In this document: positions 1-6,919 of the stretch, one piece after another
Numbering within the stretch: position 1 is the stretch's first letter
Layout of the letters: every line of letters starts with the position of its first letter
Made by a program: the position numbers and the translations under genes
The notes under the pieces: model-generated
Seen by the model: the letters and a program-made list of their open reading frames with translations, nothing else
Databases searched by the model: none
Told to the model about the DNA's origin: nothing
Assembly (NCBI GenBank): GCA_024277285.1
Contig: JAJRVM010000129.1
Coordinates: 1-29,053 of the forward strand
Direction of reading: 5' to 3'
Length of the DNA stretch: 29,053 nucleotides
Origin: Planctomycetota bacterium
GTDB taxonomy: Bacteria > Planctomycetota > Planctomycetia > Pirellulales > Pirellulaceae

Positions 1-1
1 G

Positions 2-661
2 TTGAAGCTGTTTGACGCTGCGCGCGAGGCTGGAGTGAAACGTGTGGTTCACGTCAGCATTACCAATCCGTCGGAAGATTCACCGTTGGAGTATTTTTCG
101 GGAAAGGCACGGCTGGAACGGGCGTTGCGCGAGTCGGGACTCGGCTATGCCATCCTTCGGCCTACGGTCTTGTTTGGCAAAGAGGATATCCTGATCAACA
201 ACATTGCCTGGGTCCTGAGGCGGTTTCCGGTGTTCGGTCTGTTTGGAGATGGCAGCTATCGACTGCAGCCGATCTATGTCGACGACCTGGCAAAGTTGGC
301 GGTCGAGCAAGGTGAAGCGGACGAGAGTTGCGTGATTGACGCGATCGGTCCAGAGACGTTTACCTATCGTGAACTGGTGCAACAGATCAGCCACATTATC
401 GGCAAACGACGACCGGTTGTCTCGATGCCGCCCTGGTTGGGCTATGCCGTCGGTCGCGTGGTTGGCAAGATGGTCGGCGACGTGACGATCACGCGCGAAG
501 AGATTGACGGTCTGATGGCCAACTTGCTTTGCGTCGACTCGCCTCCCGCCGGCACTACCAAGCTGACCCAATGGGCACGCCAACACGCCGATTCACTAGG
601 CCGTCACTACGCCAGCGAACTAGCGCGCCGACGCAGTGTGGCACGACACTCCGTGCCGTGA
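2..661 (+). CDS. NAD(P)-binding reductase/epimerase, 3' part (SDR/NmrA/NDUFA9-like)
   Basis: This is the C-terminal two thirds of an atypical short-chain dehydrogenase of the NmrA/NDUFA9-like type. The visible part has a beta-strand reading RVVHVS, a YxxxK-type pair (Y31, K35 of the visible protein), the segment YAILRPTVLFG, and a YVDDLAKL segment typical of the substrate side of these enzymes. The glycine-rich nucleotide loop (GxxGxxG) must lie upstream of the window, so the TTG at base 2 is an edge and not the real start. Such proteins act in the cytosol on sugar nucleotides, quinones or small ketones; the substrate cannot be told. The last ten residues (from about 210, ending SVARHSVP) are encoded by a 35-bp palindromic repeat that also supplies the TGA stop, so the native C-terminus has probably been replaced. 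Confidence 0.75.
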   Translation: MKLFDAAREAGVKRVVHVSITNPSEDSPLEYFSGKARLERALRESGLGYAILRPTVLFGKEDILINNIAWVLRRFPVFGLFGDGSYRLQPIYVDDLAKLAVEQGEADESCVIDAIGPETFTYRELVQQISHIIGKRRPVVSMPPWLGYAVGRVVGKMVGDVTITREEIDGLMANLLCVDSPPAGTTKLTQWARQHADSLGRHYASELARRRSVARHSVP

Positions 662-698
662 ATCGACGCAGTGTGGCACGACACTCCGTGCCGTGAAT
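629..698. repeat. Two tandem 35-bp palindromic units over a stop codon
   Basis: Two identical 35-bp units lie head to tail at 629-663 and 664-698. Each holds the hairpin GGCACG-ACACTC-CGTGCC. The first copy encodes the end of the upstream reductase and its TGA at 659-661. A third copy, with GGCACG-GCACTC-CGTGCC, lies 9.3 kb away at 9960-9991. It is a dispersed, REP-like element. Confidence 0.9.
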
Positions 699-823
699 CG
701 AATTGCGATGGCTCGAGCCGGGCGTAGAGTGGCACTCTCCTGAGCGAGCAAGGGAATGCGTTACCATCACCGAGCAAAATGGCGCCACATCGTCGATTGT
801 TTAGCACCCCAATCCACTTTCCT

Positions 824-2095
824 TCAAACATCCTTCACGACGCTGTGCTTCTTGACAAAATCCGGGTCGATCTCGACGCCGATCCCTGGGCCGGTCGGGA
901 CTTTGATCTTACCGTCCTTTAATCGAAGCGACGACGTCTTGCATTCGATCGGCATATTCTCATAACCTTTGAACTCGATATGTGGTCCCGCGTTGGGCAT
1001 GGTGGAAACCAGGTGCAACATATAGATGAACCCAAACCCTCCCGATAGGTGCGGAATGCACGTCTTGCCCATCACTTCGCCCATCCGAGCCACTTTCAGT
1101 GATCGGATCATTCCGCCGAAGTAGTAATGGTCCGGTTGGACAATATCCAGGCCACCGTTGGCCAGCAGCCAGCGAAAGGCATGGATACTGTGCTGTTGCT
1201 CACCTCCCGCAACCGGAATGGAAAGCGCGTCGGCGACTTGCTTCGTACCTTCGAGCCAATCGAAGAAAACCGGTTCTTCGAAGTAGCTGTAGTTGTATTC
1301 TTCCAGCAACTTGCCAACGCGGATTGCTTCGTTCACATCTTTGTAGTAGCCATTCGCGTCCGCATACAACGCCATGTCGTCACCGAACGTCTCGCGAATC
1401 AGCGGGATGATCGCTTCGGTCCGGCCTGCTGGGCCGCGTGCATCCAGGTCTTTCGTCATGAACATGAGCGCGCCCACTTTGATTTTCACGGCCTTCGCTT
1501 TGCTCTTCTCCACGGCTGCCTTGATCAGTGCGACCGATTCCTTGACCGGTTTCTCGCGCCATTCCGTAGCTTGGTAAACTGGGATATGCGTGTTATGAAC
1601 CTTACCGACCAACTCGCCAACGGACTTGCCCGCAATGCGCCCCATCATGTCCAGAATCGCGAACTCAATCGTGGCTAACGGGATGCCGATCCCCAAACCA
1701 CCGAGTCGGAAATTCAGCGAATAGACCAGCGCTTTTTCCAGGAGATCATCTAGTCGTCGCGCATCCTGATTGGTGAAGAGCGGCTGCAAACGTTTGACGA
1801 AGATCGGATAAAGCACGCTCATCGTATTGTGCGCAACGGAAATCCCCTCCGCACCATCCTTCGATCGCACTCGACACAAATAGGATCTCCCGTAACGCAG
1901 CAACTCAACGGATTCAATAATGACGGGACTAGCAAACAGCTCCTTCTTGAAAACGGGTTGAGCAAGAACCGTGTCCAGTCTGGCGTAGTTGGGATTGTCT
2001 GCATCCTCGTGGCTCAGTGCACTCAAAGGATGTGCGGTCGCGGCAACGCCGCCAGCCAGGCCGGCGGCAAGAGCTGTTCGTCGATTGATTCTCAT
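824..2095 (-). CDS. TAT-exported enolase-superfamily enzyme, mandelate racemase subgroup
   Basis: A 423-residue protein of the mandelate racemase/muconate lactonizing group. The start at 2095 is preferred over one at 2251 because it places a twin-arginine signal (RINRRTALAAG) at the N-terminus. The barrel residues are all visible: KxK at K204/K206 (VKIKVG), metal ligands at D246 (YADANGYY), the EEP pair 273-274 and E299 (AGGEQQ), and the His-Asp dyad partners D322 (QPDHYY) and H349 (CIPHLSGG). This pattern matches the MR subgroup, which abstracts the proton alpha to a carboxylate, usually as sugar-acid dehydratases or racemases. Export by TAT suggests cofactor loading before secretion. The substrate cannot be assigned. 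It stands alone, divergent from the gene at 3049. Confidence 0.9.
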   Translation of the reverse strand: MRINRRTALAAGLAGGVAATAHPLSALSHEDADNPNYARLDTVLAQPVFKKELFASPVIIESVELLRYGRSYLCRVRSKDGAEGISVAHNTMSVLYPIFVKRLQPLFTNQDARRLDDLLEKALVYSLNFRLGGLGIGIPLATIEFAILDMMGRIAGKSVGELVGKVHNTHIPVYQATEWREKPVKESVALIKAAVEKSKAKAVKIKVGALMFMTKDLDARGPAGRTEAIIPLIRETFGDDMALYADANGYYKDVNEAIRVGKLLEEYNYSYFEEPVFFDWLEGTKQVADALSIPVAGGEQQHSIHAFRWLLANGGLDIVQPDHYYFGGMIRSLKVARMGEVMGKTCIPHLSGGFGFIYMLHLVSTMPNAGPHIEFKGYENMPIECKTSSLRLKDGKIKVPTGPGIGVEIDPDFVKKHSVVKDV

Positions 2096-2233
2096 GGCGT
2101 GTCCATTGGGGAGTAAAGAGTCGTGAAGCCAGTGGTTTGAAAACGTAGAGTGGTTGAAAACGTGATCGAACAAGCGTAGTGTCAGAACACGTAACAGTTT
2201 AGCCGAATGAAGTAATGTCGCTTTCAAGAGACT

Positions 2234-2276
2234 CCCATGGGCTTGTCCCATGGGTGAAAACGTCTGGTGAGCTACC
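2234..2276 (+). repeat. Dispersed hairpin plus CTGGTGAGCTACC module, copy 1
   Basis: Arms CCCATGGG (2234-2241 and 2247-2254) enclose loop CTTGT. Nine bases later comes CTGGTGAGCTACC (2264-2276). The same order (hairpin with 8-base arms and CTYGY loop, then ACTGGYSAGCTACC) recurs at 6108-6150 on the minus strand and at 11921-12069. Confidence 0.75.
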
Positions 2277-2294
2277 CGCGATGCCAGCTACTCC

Positions 2295-2341
2295 CCCCAC
2301 TTCCCTCGCCGCCGCCTGCGGCGGCGGCGAGGGAAGTGGGG
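2295..2341. repeat. Perfect 22-bp-stem hairpin with 3-nt loop
   Basis: Arm one (2295-2316) starts CCCCACTTCCC and ends GCCGCC. The loop is TGC (2317-2319). Arm two (2320-2341) is the exact reverse complement. Outside the stem, 2265-2284 and the reverse complement of about 2360-2385 also resemble each other (GGTGAGCTACCCG against GGTAGGCTACCCG), giving an imperfect inverted repeat of about 120 bp. There is no T-run, so a simple intrinsic terminator is unlikely. It resembles a MITE or REP-type element. Confidence 0.85.
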
Positions 2342-2585
2342 CCGTGTATGTAGGGGGATGGGACGCCACGGGTAGCCTACCAATCCTCTTCACCCACCGC
2401 ACAAGGCGGTGGGGGGCGACCGATGGAAAATGAACTCGAGTGCACGTCCCACTTCAGATGGCTAAACAGATACCAGAACACTATTCTACGCGATATGGCT
2501 GTCACGATGGCAAGTCCCTGTCGGGGTCTTGTGGGTTTGGGTTGTTTGAATCCGGGGCCTGGCGACTCCGCCAAAAGGCTGTTGT

Positions 2586-2806
2586 GGCCCTCCGGGCCAA
2601 CTGGTGTTGCGGTCTCGATAGGTGCGCCACAGTGAGTTCGCAGCTGGACTCGCCATGGGCTCAATCGCCGCGCCCGAAACAGGTCACCCAGGGACGAGAG
2701 TGTGCGGCGATTCAGGCCCGGCAGGGCCAGGAATAACGAAGCTCACGGCGCAAGGCCGTGAAAGGTTGCAGAAAACGACGCTCAATGCCTGCGGTCTTGG
2801 CCGCAG
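2586..2806. repeat. Array of short GC-rich hairpins (array 1)
   Basis: Four distinct hairpins are spaced through the segment: GGCCC-TCC-GGGCC (2586-2598), GGCCC-GGCA-GGGCC (2715-2728), TCACGGC-GCAAG-GCCGTGA (2743-2761) and CTGCGG-TCTTGG-CCGCAG (2789-2806). The third is preceded by CGAAGC. The same module, with a different loop, appears in opposite orientation in array 2 at 13173-13197, so the arrays share ancestry. Confidence 0.75.
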
Positions 2807-3048
2807 AGGCCCTGAAGCAGGGGGGGGGTGTGTTGCTCAGGAGCCCGTCGTGGTCAAGGTCGGGCGGAGTCGATTCTCACGGATTTGAGAAACTGCGACG
2901 TGGGGGGCTGGGTATATCCAGCGGGTATTGTTCTATCGAGTGTGCAGCGTTGTTTCGGCGAACTTGATAGTCCTTTACCGGTGCCAACGTGGACGAGTCG
3001 TAGCTCGTCCCACACTGTTTTTCGCCACGAACAGAGAGACGGACGATC

Positions 3049-4164
3049 ATGCACAATTCACGACGATTTGCCTCATTCTGTCATGCCGATTCGTGGCGAT
3101 TTGTACTCATGCTGGTGGCGACGTTCGTAATGTGTGGCCAGGTTGCCGCTCAGGAGAACGCCCGCAAAGATGCTCAGCCGCCGAAGAACGCGCCGGTCGA
3201 GGCGGCCACCGTCATCGACGGCAAACAGTATGAGCTCATCCAAGGGGCCGTCTACGAAGTCGATCGGAAATCGGGGAAACGCGAGTTCTTCAAGCAAATA
3301 TACGAGCCCGGTTTCTACATGAAGAACTACACCGAAGTTGATGGCACGACCTATCGCGTCGTTGGCAATGGAAAGAAGTACGCCGTTCGGACTTCGTTGA
3401 AGGAGGGTTTCGAGCAGGCCAAGACGTTGCATGACCTGGTCGGCATCGAGCGGAACTGGACCTCGTTCACACTGCAGGGACCGGGTGCACCGACGGTGCG
3501 AGACTACGTCAAGTTGCGGAAGCGGATCTTGAATCGCCAGAGCGGTTTCCTCGACAACCGCATCGAACCTTCCGGTGATCGATCACACAACGGTGCGCAA
3601 TCGTTGCGGCTCGATGCCGTACCACCATCGAGTACCATGCAGTTGACCAAGGCGTCACTCGATACCGAGTTGTTGCATTTCGTCAAGGGAGATCACGTTT
3701 GGCTATCGGGGTGGTTCTTCGTCGAACAGGGACGTCCCACGACACTCATGGACCTGGAGTGTTCCTATATCGATCAAGGCCCCGGGATGCGTGTTCTGTT
3801 GACCAAGCAGATGCGCCCCTACCTGGAGCTGAAGTGGATTGACAAACCCGTTTACAGATTACTGCCGAATCTGGACGTCACGTTCCCACGTAAGCGATGG
3901 GTTCATGTGAAGACTCACTATTTCTTATCCGAGAAAGAGGACGGCGTGGCCGAACTGTGGCTCGATGGCCGGAAAGTGATCGAGGGCAAAGGGCAGACGC
4001 TACCCATTGCTGAGGCGGTATACGACCGATTGCAAGTGGGCATCACCGCGAACCCAAAAGGAATGACGACGATGTTGTATGTCGATGATGTGACGGTCTC
4101 TGGTAAGCCGTTAGAGAGGGGGAGAGGGAGAGAGGGGGAGAGGGGGAGAGGGAGAGAGGGCTGA
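3049..4164 (+). CDS. Secreted concanavalin-like (polysaccharide-lyase-like) protein
   Basis: A 371-residue exported protein. A signal peptide (hydrophobic stretch about 18-32, cleavage near AAQEN) is followed by a short Gln/Pro/Ala-rich linker, then a small beta-rich N-domain (about 55-110). A longer jelly-roll-like domain (about 135-355) has alternating strands, the segment HVWLSGWFFVE, and the closing strands LWLDGRKV, LQVGIT and YVDDVTVSG. That closing pattern is typical of LamG/heparin-lyase-like concanavalin folds that bind or cleave polysaccharides. No catalytic residue can be named, so the call is by fold. The C-terminus is two perfect copies of the octapeptide ERGRGREG, encoded by a 24-bp tandem repeat running to the stop, which looks like a recent addition. 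Confidence 0.65.
   Translation: MHNSRRFASFCHADSWRFVLMLVATFVMCGQVAAQENARKDAQPPKNAPVEAATVIDGKQYELIQGAVYEVDRKSGKREFFKQIYEPGFYMKNYTEVDGTTYRVVGNGKKYAVRTSLKEGFEQAKTLHDLVGIERNWTSFTLQGPGAPTVRDYVKLRKRILNRQSGFLDNRIEPSGDRSHNGAQSLRLDAVPPSSTMQLTKASLDTELLHFVKGDHVWLSGWFFVEQGRPTTLMDLECSYIDQGPGMRVLLTKQMRPYLELKWIDKPVYRLLPNLDVTFPRKRWVHVKTHYFLSEKEDGVAELWLDGRKVIEGKGQTLPIAEAVYDRLQVGITANPKGMTTMLYVDDVTVSGKPLERGRGREGERGRGREG
4113..4161. repeat. 48-nt pure purine tract; two 24-bp tandem repeats
   Basis: Bases 4113-4160 contain only A and G. Copies 4114-4137 and 4138-4161 differ only in the last base. The repeat is in frame with the lectin-like gene and ends against its TGA. A tract of this length with near-mirror symmetry can form triplex (H-) DNA and is prone to slippage. 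Confidence 0.9.
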
Positions 4165-4333
4165 CCACGATGAAGCATATGTCTGGACGCGATCAGGATC
4201 TTCTCGAGCTGAAAGGTGCTGTGCGGGTTGCCGAACCGATGTCGGCTGAGTCTTGGAATGCCGTTGTCTTTCTTGGTAAAGCGATCGGGCGTCGCAGAAT
4301 CGTGTGTGTGAACATCGTTCGCACCATATAGGT

Positions 4334-5281
4334 TCACTGCACGATCAGGCTGAGGTTGCGGACTTGCATCTTGACGTCAAAAATACCGGGTACCTCCCAG
4401 CCAATATTCATGCCGGCGATTCGATAATCATCAAACGACTTGGAATCCCGCAAGAACCCTCGTTTCCAAGCCAGTTCCAGACCCTCACGCATCAACGGCA
4501 ACAGGTCCTTGTCCACGGTGATCCACTGTTTACTGTGTGCCGACTGAGTTGTATAGGAGCCGCCTGCGGGCGTGAATATGAACATGTTGGTGCCGGCCGT
4601 GTCTTTGCTCTTATGCGCCTTGGGGAATTCGTGCCGGTCGTCGAACAGCGGTACGCCAAACCAAAGATATTGGCCGTGACCGGCCGATTGAGGGTTGCGG
4701 TTCTGGATGGAGAAGAAGACCTGGAACTGAGCGGCGTGCCGACCGGGCGAATAGTCGGACGTGTCGATCTTCTTGAGCGTCTTTAAACGTGCCTCGATGT
4801 GGAAGTGAGCCGACGTGATATCAGCGAGTGCTGGAGGGTTCACAATCTTCTGTTGCAGCAGCAGGTGCACCCACGGCTCGCCTTTCTGGCGCGCGCGCGT
4901 GCCGTACTCGACACTGCCGTTAACGGCCAAAACAATGTCGCTCGCAGATGAGCCCGGTTTGCCAACGGTGACCGATTTGCTTGCGTTGGCGTACTCAATC
5001 GCGCCACCGGTCAGTTTCCGTGGCGGCGCCAATTGCAACGCGTGCTTGCTGCTCCACTGCGCAAGGTCCCAGATGGGTTGTGTGTCGTGAACGAGTCCGG
5101 CGAGCGTACCGTATGGCACTCGCCGTCCCGTTTGCGCTTTGAGGGCGATAAAGCCTTGTTGAAAGTGCGGGTCTCGGATTAGTTCGCGTTCTTCGGCATC
5201 TGCTCTCAGGCAGCACATTGCGACGAGTGTTGCGATAGCGACGGTTGCTAATCGTAGTGGCGTGGACATTTTCGGGCTCAT
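4334..5281 (-). CDS. Secreted protein of unknown function
   Basis: A 315-residue exported protein with no family I can name. A signal peptide spans about residues 1-29 (hydrophobic core LATVAIATLVAMCCL, cleavage near ADAEE). The mature part is beta-rich, with strands such as HFHIEARLKTL, AAQFQVFFSIQNR, YLWFGVPLFD and MNIGWEVPG, which suggests a jelly-roll or lectin fold. A second ATG at 5269 is an equally good start; neither has a clear ribosome site. It lies about 20 bp downstream of the isochorismatase-like gene on the same strand, so the two are probably co-transcribed. It converges with the gene ending at 4164. Confidence 0.65.
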   Translation of the reverse strand: MSPKMSTPLRLATVAIATLVAMCCLRADAEERELIRDPHFQQGFIALKAQTGRRVPYGTLAGLVHDTQPIWDLAQWSSKHALQLAPPRKLTGGAIEYANASKSVTVGKPGSSASDIVLAVNGSVEYGTRARQKGEPWVHLLLQQKIVNPPALADITSAHFHIEARLKTLKKIDTSDYSPGRHAAQFQVFFSIQNRNPQSAGHGQYLWFGVPLFDDRHEFPKAHKSKDTAGTNMFIFTPAGGSYTTQSAHSKQWITVDKDLLPLMREGLELAWKRGFLRDSKSFDDYRIAGMNIGWEVPGIFDVKMQVRNLSLIVQ

Positions 5282-5302
5282 TTGTTGAGTTTGTAGTTCG
5301 TT

Positions 5303-5983
5303 TCACCCCAAGGTCGTATCCGCCCGGTCGGGGCACACCATTGGGTGGCGCGACCAAACGGCGACGATCTCGTCGGTAGAGACGACGTGTCCGTAGTGCT
5401 CGCCCAAGGACTGTAGTACTCCAGCGTGGGCGACCTCATTGTCTGCGGCCATCGCGTCCCGAGCGAATACCGGTGTGTAGCCCAAAGCGAATCCATGCGC
5501 TGCCGTGTCGCGGACGCAAACATCGGAGTCTATGCCGCTATACACCAGTGTGGTGACACCAAGTTTGGTCAGAACGGAATCGAGCTGTGTGCCCACGAAT
5601 CCGTCATACGTGTATTTGGTGAAGACAAATTCGTCGTCGATGGGCTTGAGTTCGTCGATAAATCTAGCACCCCATGTGCCTTCGATAACACAGCCAGGTG
5701 GCCCCCAGAAGTTGTGCCAGCTGACCGGGTTGCGCGCCAGGTCGTTGACGATCCGCAAATGGACCACTGTCACTTTTGCGCAGCGGGCGACGGCGAGCAG
5801 TCGGCGACAGGGAGGGATGATCGGTTTGATCCAGCGGTTCGTCTTTTCCCATTGTTTGACAAAGATCCCATCGTCGTGAACGAAATCGTTCTGCATATCG
5901 ACCGTCACGAGTGCGGTGCAATGAGGAGTGATCTGATCGGCGACGTGTGTCACGCGATCCGGGATCTTGTCTTTCCACGTCAT
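5303..5983 (-). CDS. Isochorismatase-like cysteine hydrolase
   Basis: A 226-residue cytosolic alpha/beta hydrolase of the isochorismatase-like (cysteine hydrolase) family, which cleaves amides, nicotinamide, ureidoacrylate or related bonds. The catalytic triad is visible: D29 (VTVDMQNDF), K123 (VFTKYTYDGF) and C156 (GIDSDVCVRDTAAHG). The ATG at 5983 is chosen over an upstream in-frame TTG at 5986 because AAGGAG (5992-5997, reverse strand) lies eight bases before it. The substrate is not evident. True isochorismate cleavage is unlikely because no siderophore or menaquinone genes are near. The next gene on the strand, a secreted unknown, starts about 20 bp later. Confidence 0.85.
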   Translation of the reverse strand: MTWKDKIPDRVTHVADQITPHCTALVTVDMQNDFVHDDGIFVKQWEKTNRWIKPIIPPCRRLLAVARCAKVTVVHLRIVNDLARNPVSWHNFWGPPGCVIEGTWGARFIDELKPIDDEFVFTKYTYDGFVGTQLDSVLTKLGVTTLVYSGIDSDVCVRDTAAHGFALGYTPVFARDAMAADNEVAHAGVLQSLGEHYGHVVSTDEIVAVWSRHPMVCPDRADTTLG

Positions 5984-6107
5984 CAATTAAACTCCTTGCG
6001 TCAGCTTCAGGCATTATTGACGCCATCATTATCCATTTTTGAGCGAGGCAGGATAGCCATCTCCTCGGCTCGCACATAAACAGACTGTTGGTTTGGCGTG
6101 GCTGTAC

Positions 6108-6195
6108 CGGTAGCTGGCCAGTTGTGGTCCCACTGGGACGAGCCCAGTGGAAACCTTTCTGAAGGCGAGTTCACGGTAGCTGGCCAGTTGTGGTC
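6108..6195 (-). repeat. Dispersed hairpin module, copy 2, plus a half copy
   Basis: A 22-bp direct repeat CGGTAGCTGGCCAGTTGTGG+TC occurs at 6108-6129 and 6174-6195. The first is joined to a hairpin with arms CCACTGGG (6130-6137) and CCCAGTGG (6143-6150), loop ACGAG. Read on the minus strand this is hairpin, two bases, then CCACAACTGGCCAGCTACC, the same design as at 11921-12069. The second copy encodes the last residues (TTGQLP) of the stress protein. Confidence 0.8.
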
Positions 6196-6638
6196 TCGAT
6201 GTGTGGAACGACCAGCACAGGGTGGTGCGCGTGGCGTACGACCTTTTCAGCGACACTGCCGATAAGGAACCGCGTCAGTCCTGTGCGCCCGTGGCTGCCG
6301 ACCACGATCAGGTCGATGTCGTGCTGGTCCGCGTAATCGCAGATCGCCATTGCCGCACTCGCGTGCTCGCGGCTGGCTAAGGCAACGGAGTCCAAGTCGG
6401 CGAACCTGGCGTTCTTTAGTGTCTCGAGGTCCTCGCGAGTTTCGTTATCGAGGTCGGACGATGAAAGTACGCGCTCGTTAGGGACGACCGCTTCCGGAGC
6501 GGCCGGTGGTCGGCCATGCACATGCAGCACGGTCAACTTGGCACCGAGCGTGCGTGCCAATTCGCCTGCCTTGTCAACGGCCTGGTCGGCCGCGCTGGAA
6601 AAATCGGTTGCCAGTAAGATGTGTGTCGCGACGCTCAT
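6171..6638 (-). CDS. Universal stress protein (UspA family)
   Basis: A single-domain, 155-residue UspA-fold protein, the usual family length. It has the N-terminal strand [15 protein letters not shown], a second strand KLTVLHVHG, and the ATP-binding signature [20 protein letters not shown] (about 118-137) matching G2xG9xG(S/T), so it should be of the ATP-binding, dimer-forming type. It acts in the cytosol in stress or starvation responses. The start has a strong AAGGAG eight bases upstream. The last residues, TTGQLP, come from a copy of a dispersed repeat that ends directly before the TGA, so the native end may have been altered. It lies downstream of the hybrid kinase on the same strand but 281 bp away, probably with its own promoter. 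Confidence 0.92.
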   Translation of the reverse strand: MSVATHILLATDFSSAADQAVDKAGELARTLGAKLTVLHVHGRPPAAPEAVVPNERVLSSSDLDNETREDLETLKNARFADLDSVALASREHASAAMAICDYADQHDIDLIVVGSHGRTGLTRFLIGSVAEKVVRHAHHPVLVVPHIETTTGQLP

Positions 6639-6919
6639 AACGGGTGCTCCTTCGCTTGTTGGTGACCGTTTGTGGTGGTGCCAAATTACTGCACCCTCAC
6701 CGAAATTGGACGTTCACTGACGAATTTGCGTTATTTGCGGTCTATATCTCCATCGGAAACGCGTCCCTATCGGGAACGATATTTCGCCACGAATCTGTAA
6801 CGCTGTCTATCCCGTGCCAAATCCTTGGACGGGCTAATTATACCAAATCGTTCAGCGCTGGCCAAAAGATCCGATGGGTTGTCTGGATGAGGAAGTCCGC
6901 TCCAGACCCTGACGCGTTG

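Larger units (their letters stand above)
2096..3048. other. 953-bp repeat-rich gap between divergent genes
   Basis: No convincing gene. It holds, left to right, a CCCATGGG hairpin module (2234-2276), a very strong 22-bp-stem hairpin (2295-2341) inside a longer imperfect inverted repeat, a CCACCGC/GCGGTGG hairpin near 2395, an array of small GC hairpins (about 2586-2806), and a GGACGAG/CTCGTCC hairpin at 2991-3010, some 40 bp before the gene at 3049. Short open frames here change frame at the repeats and show no domain. Confidence 0.75.

Noticed and set aside
1127..1678. 183-residue plus-strand open frame
   Set aside because: Antisense to the enolase-superfamily gene, which keeps all catalytic residues.
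4170..4331. 53-codon plus-strand frame just after the lectin-like gene (MKHMSGRDQD...)
   Set aside because: It has a purine-rich leader and an ATG, but no recognisable family and no homology evidence. Possible small protein, not supported enough to list.
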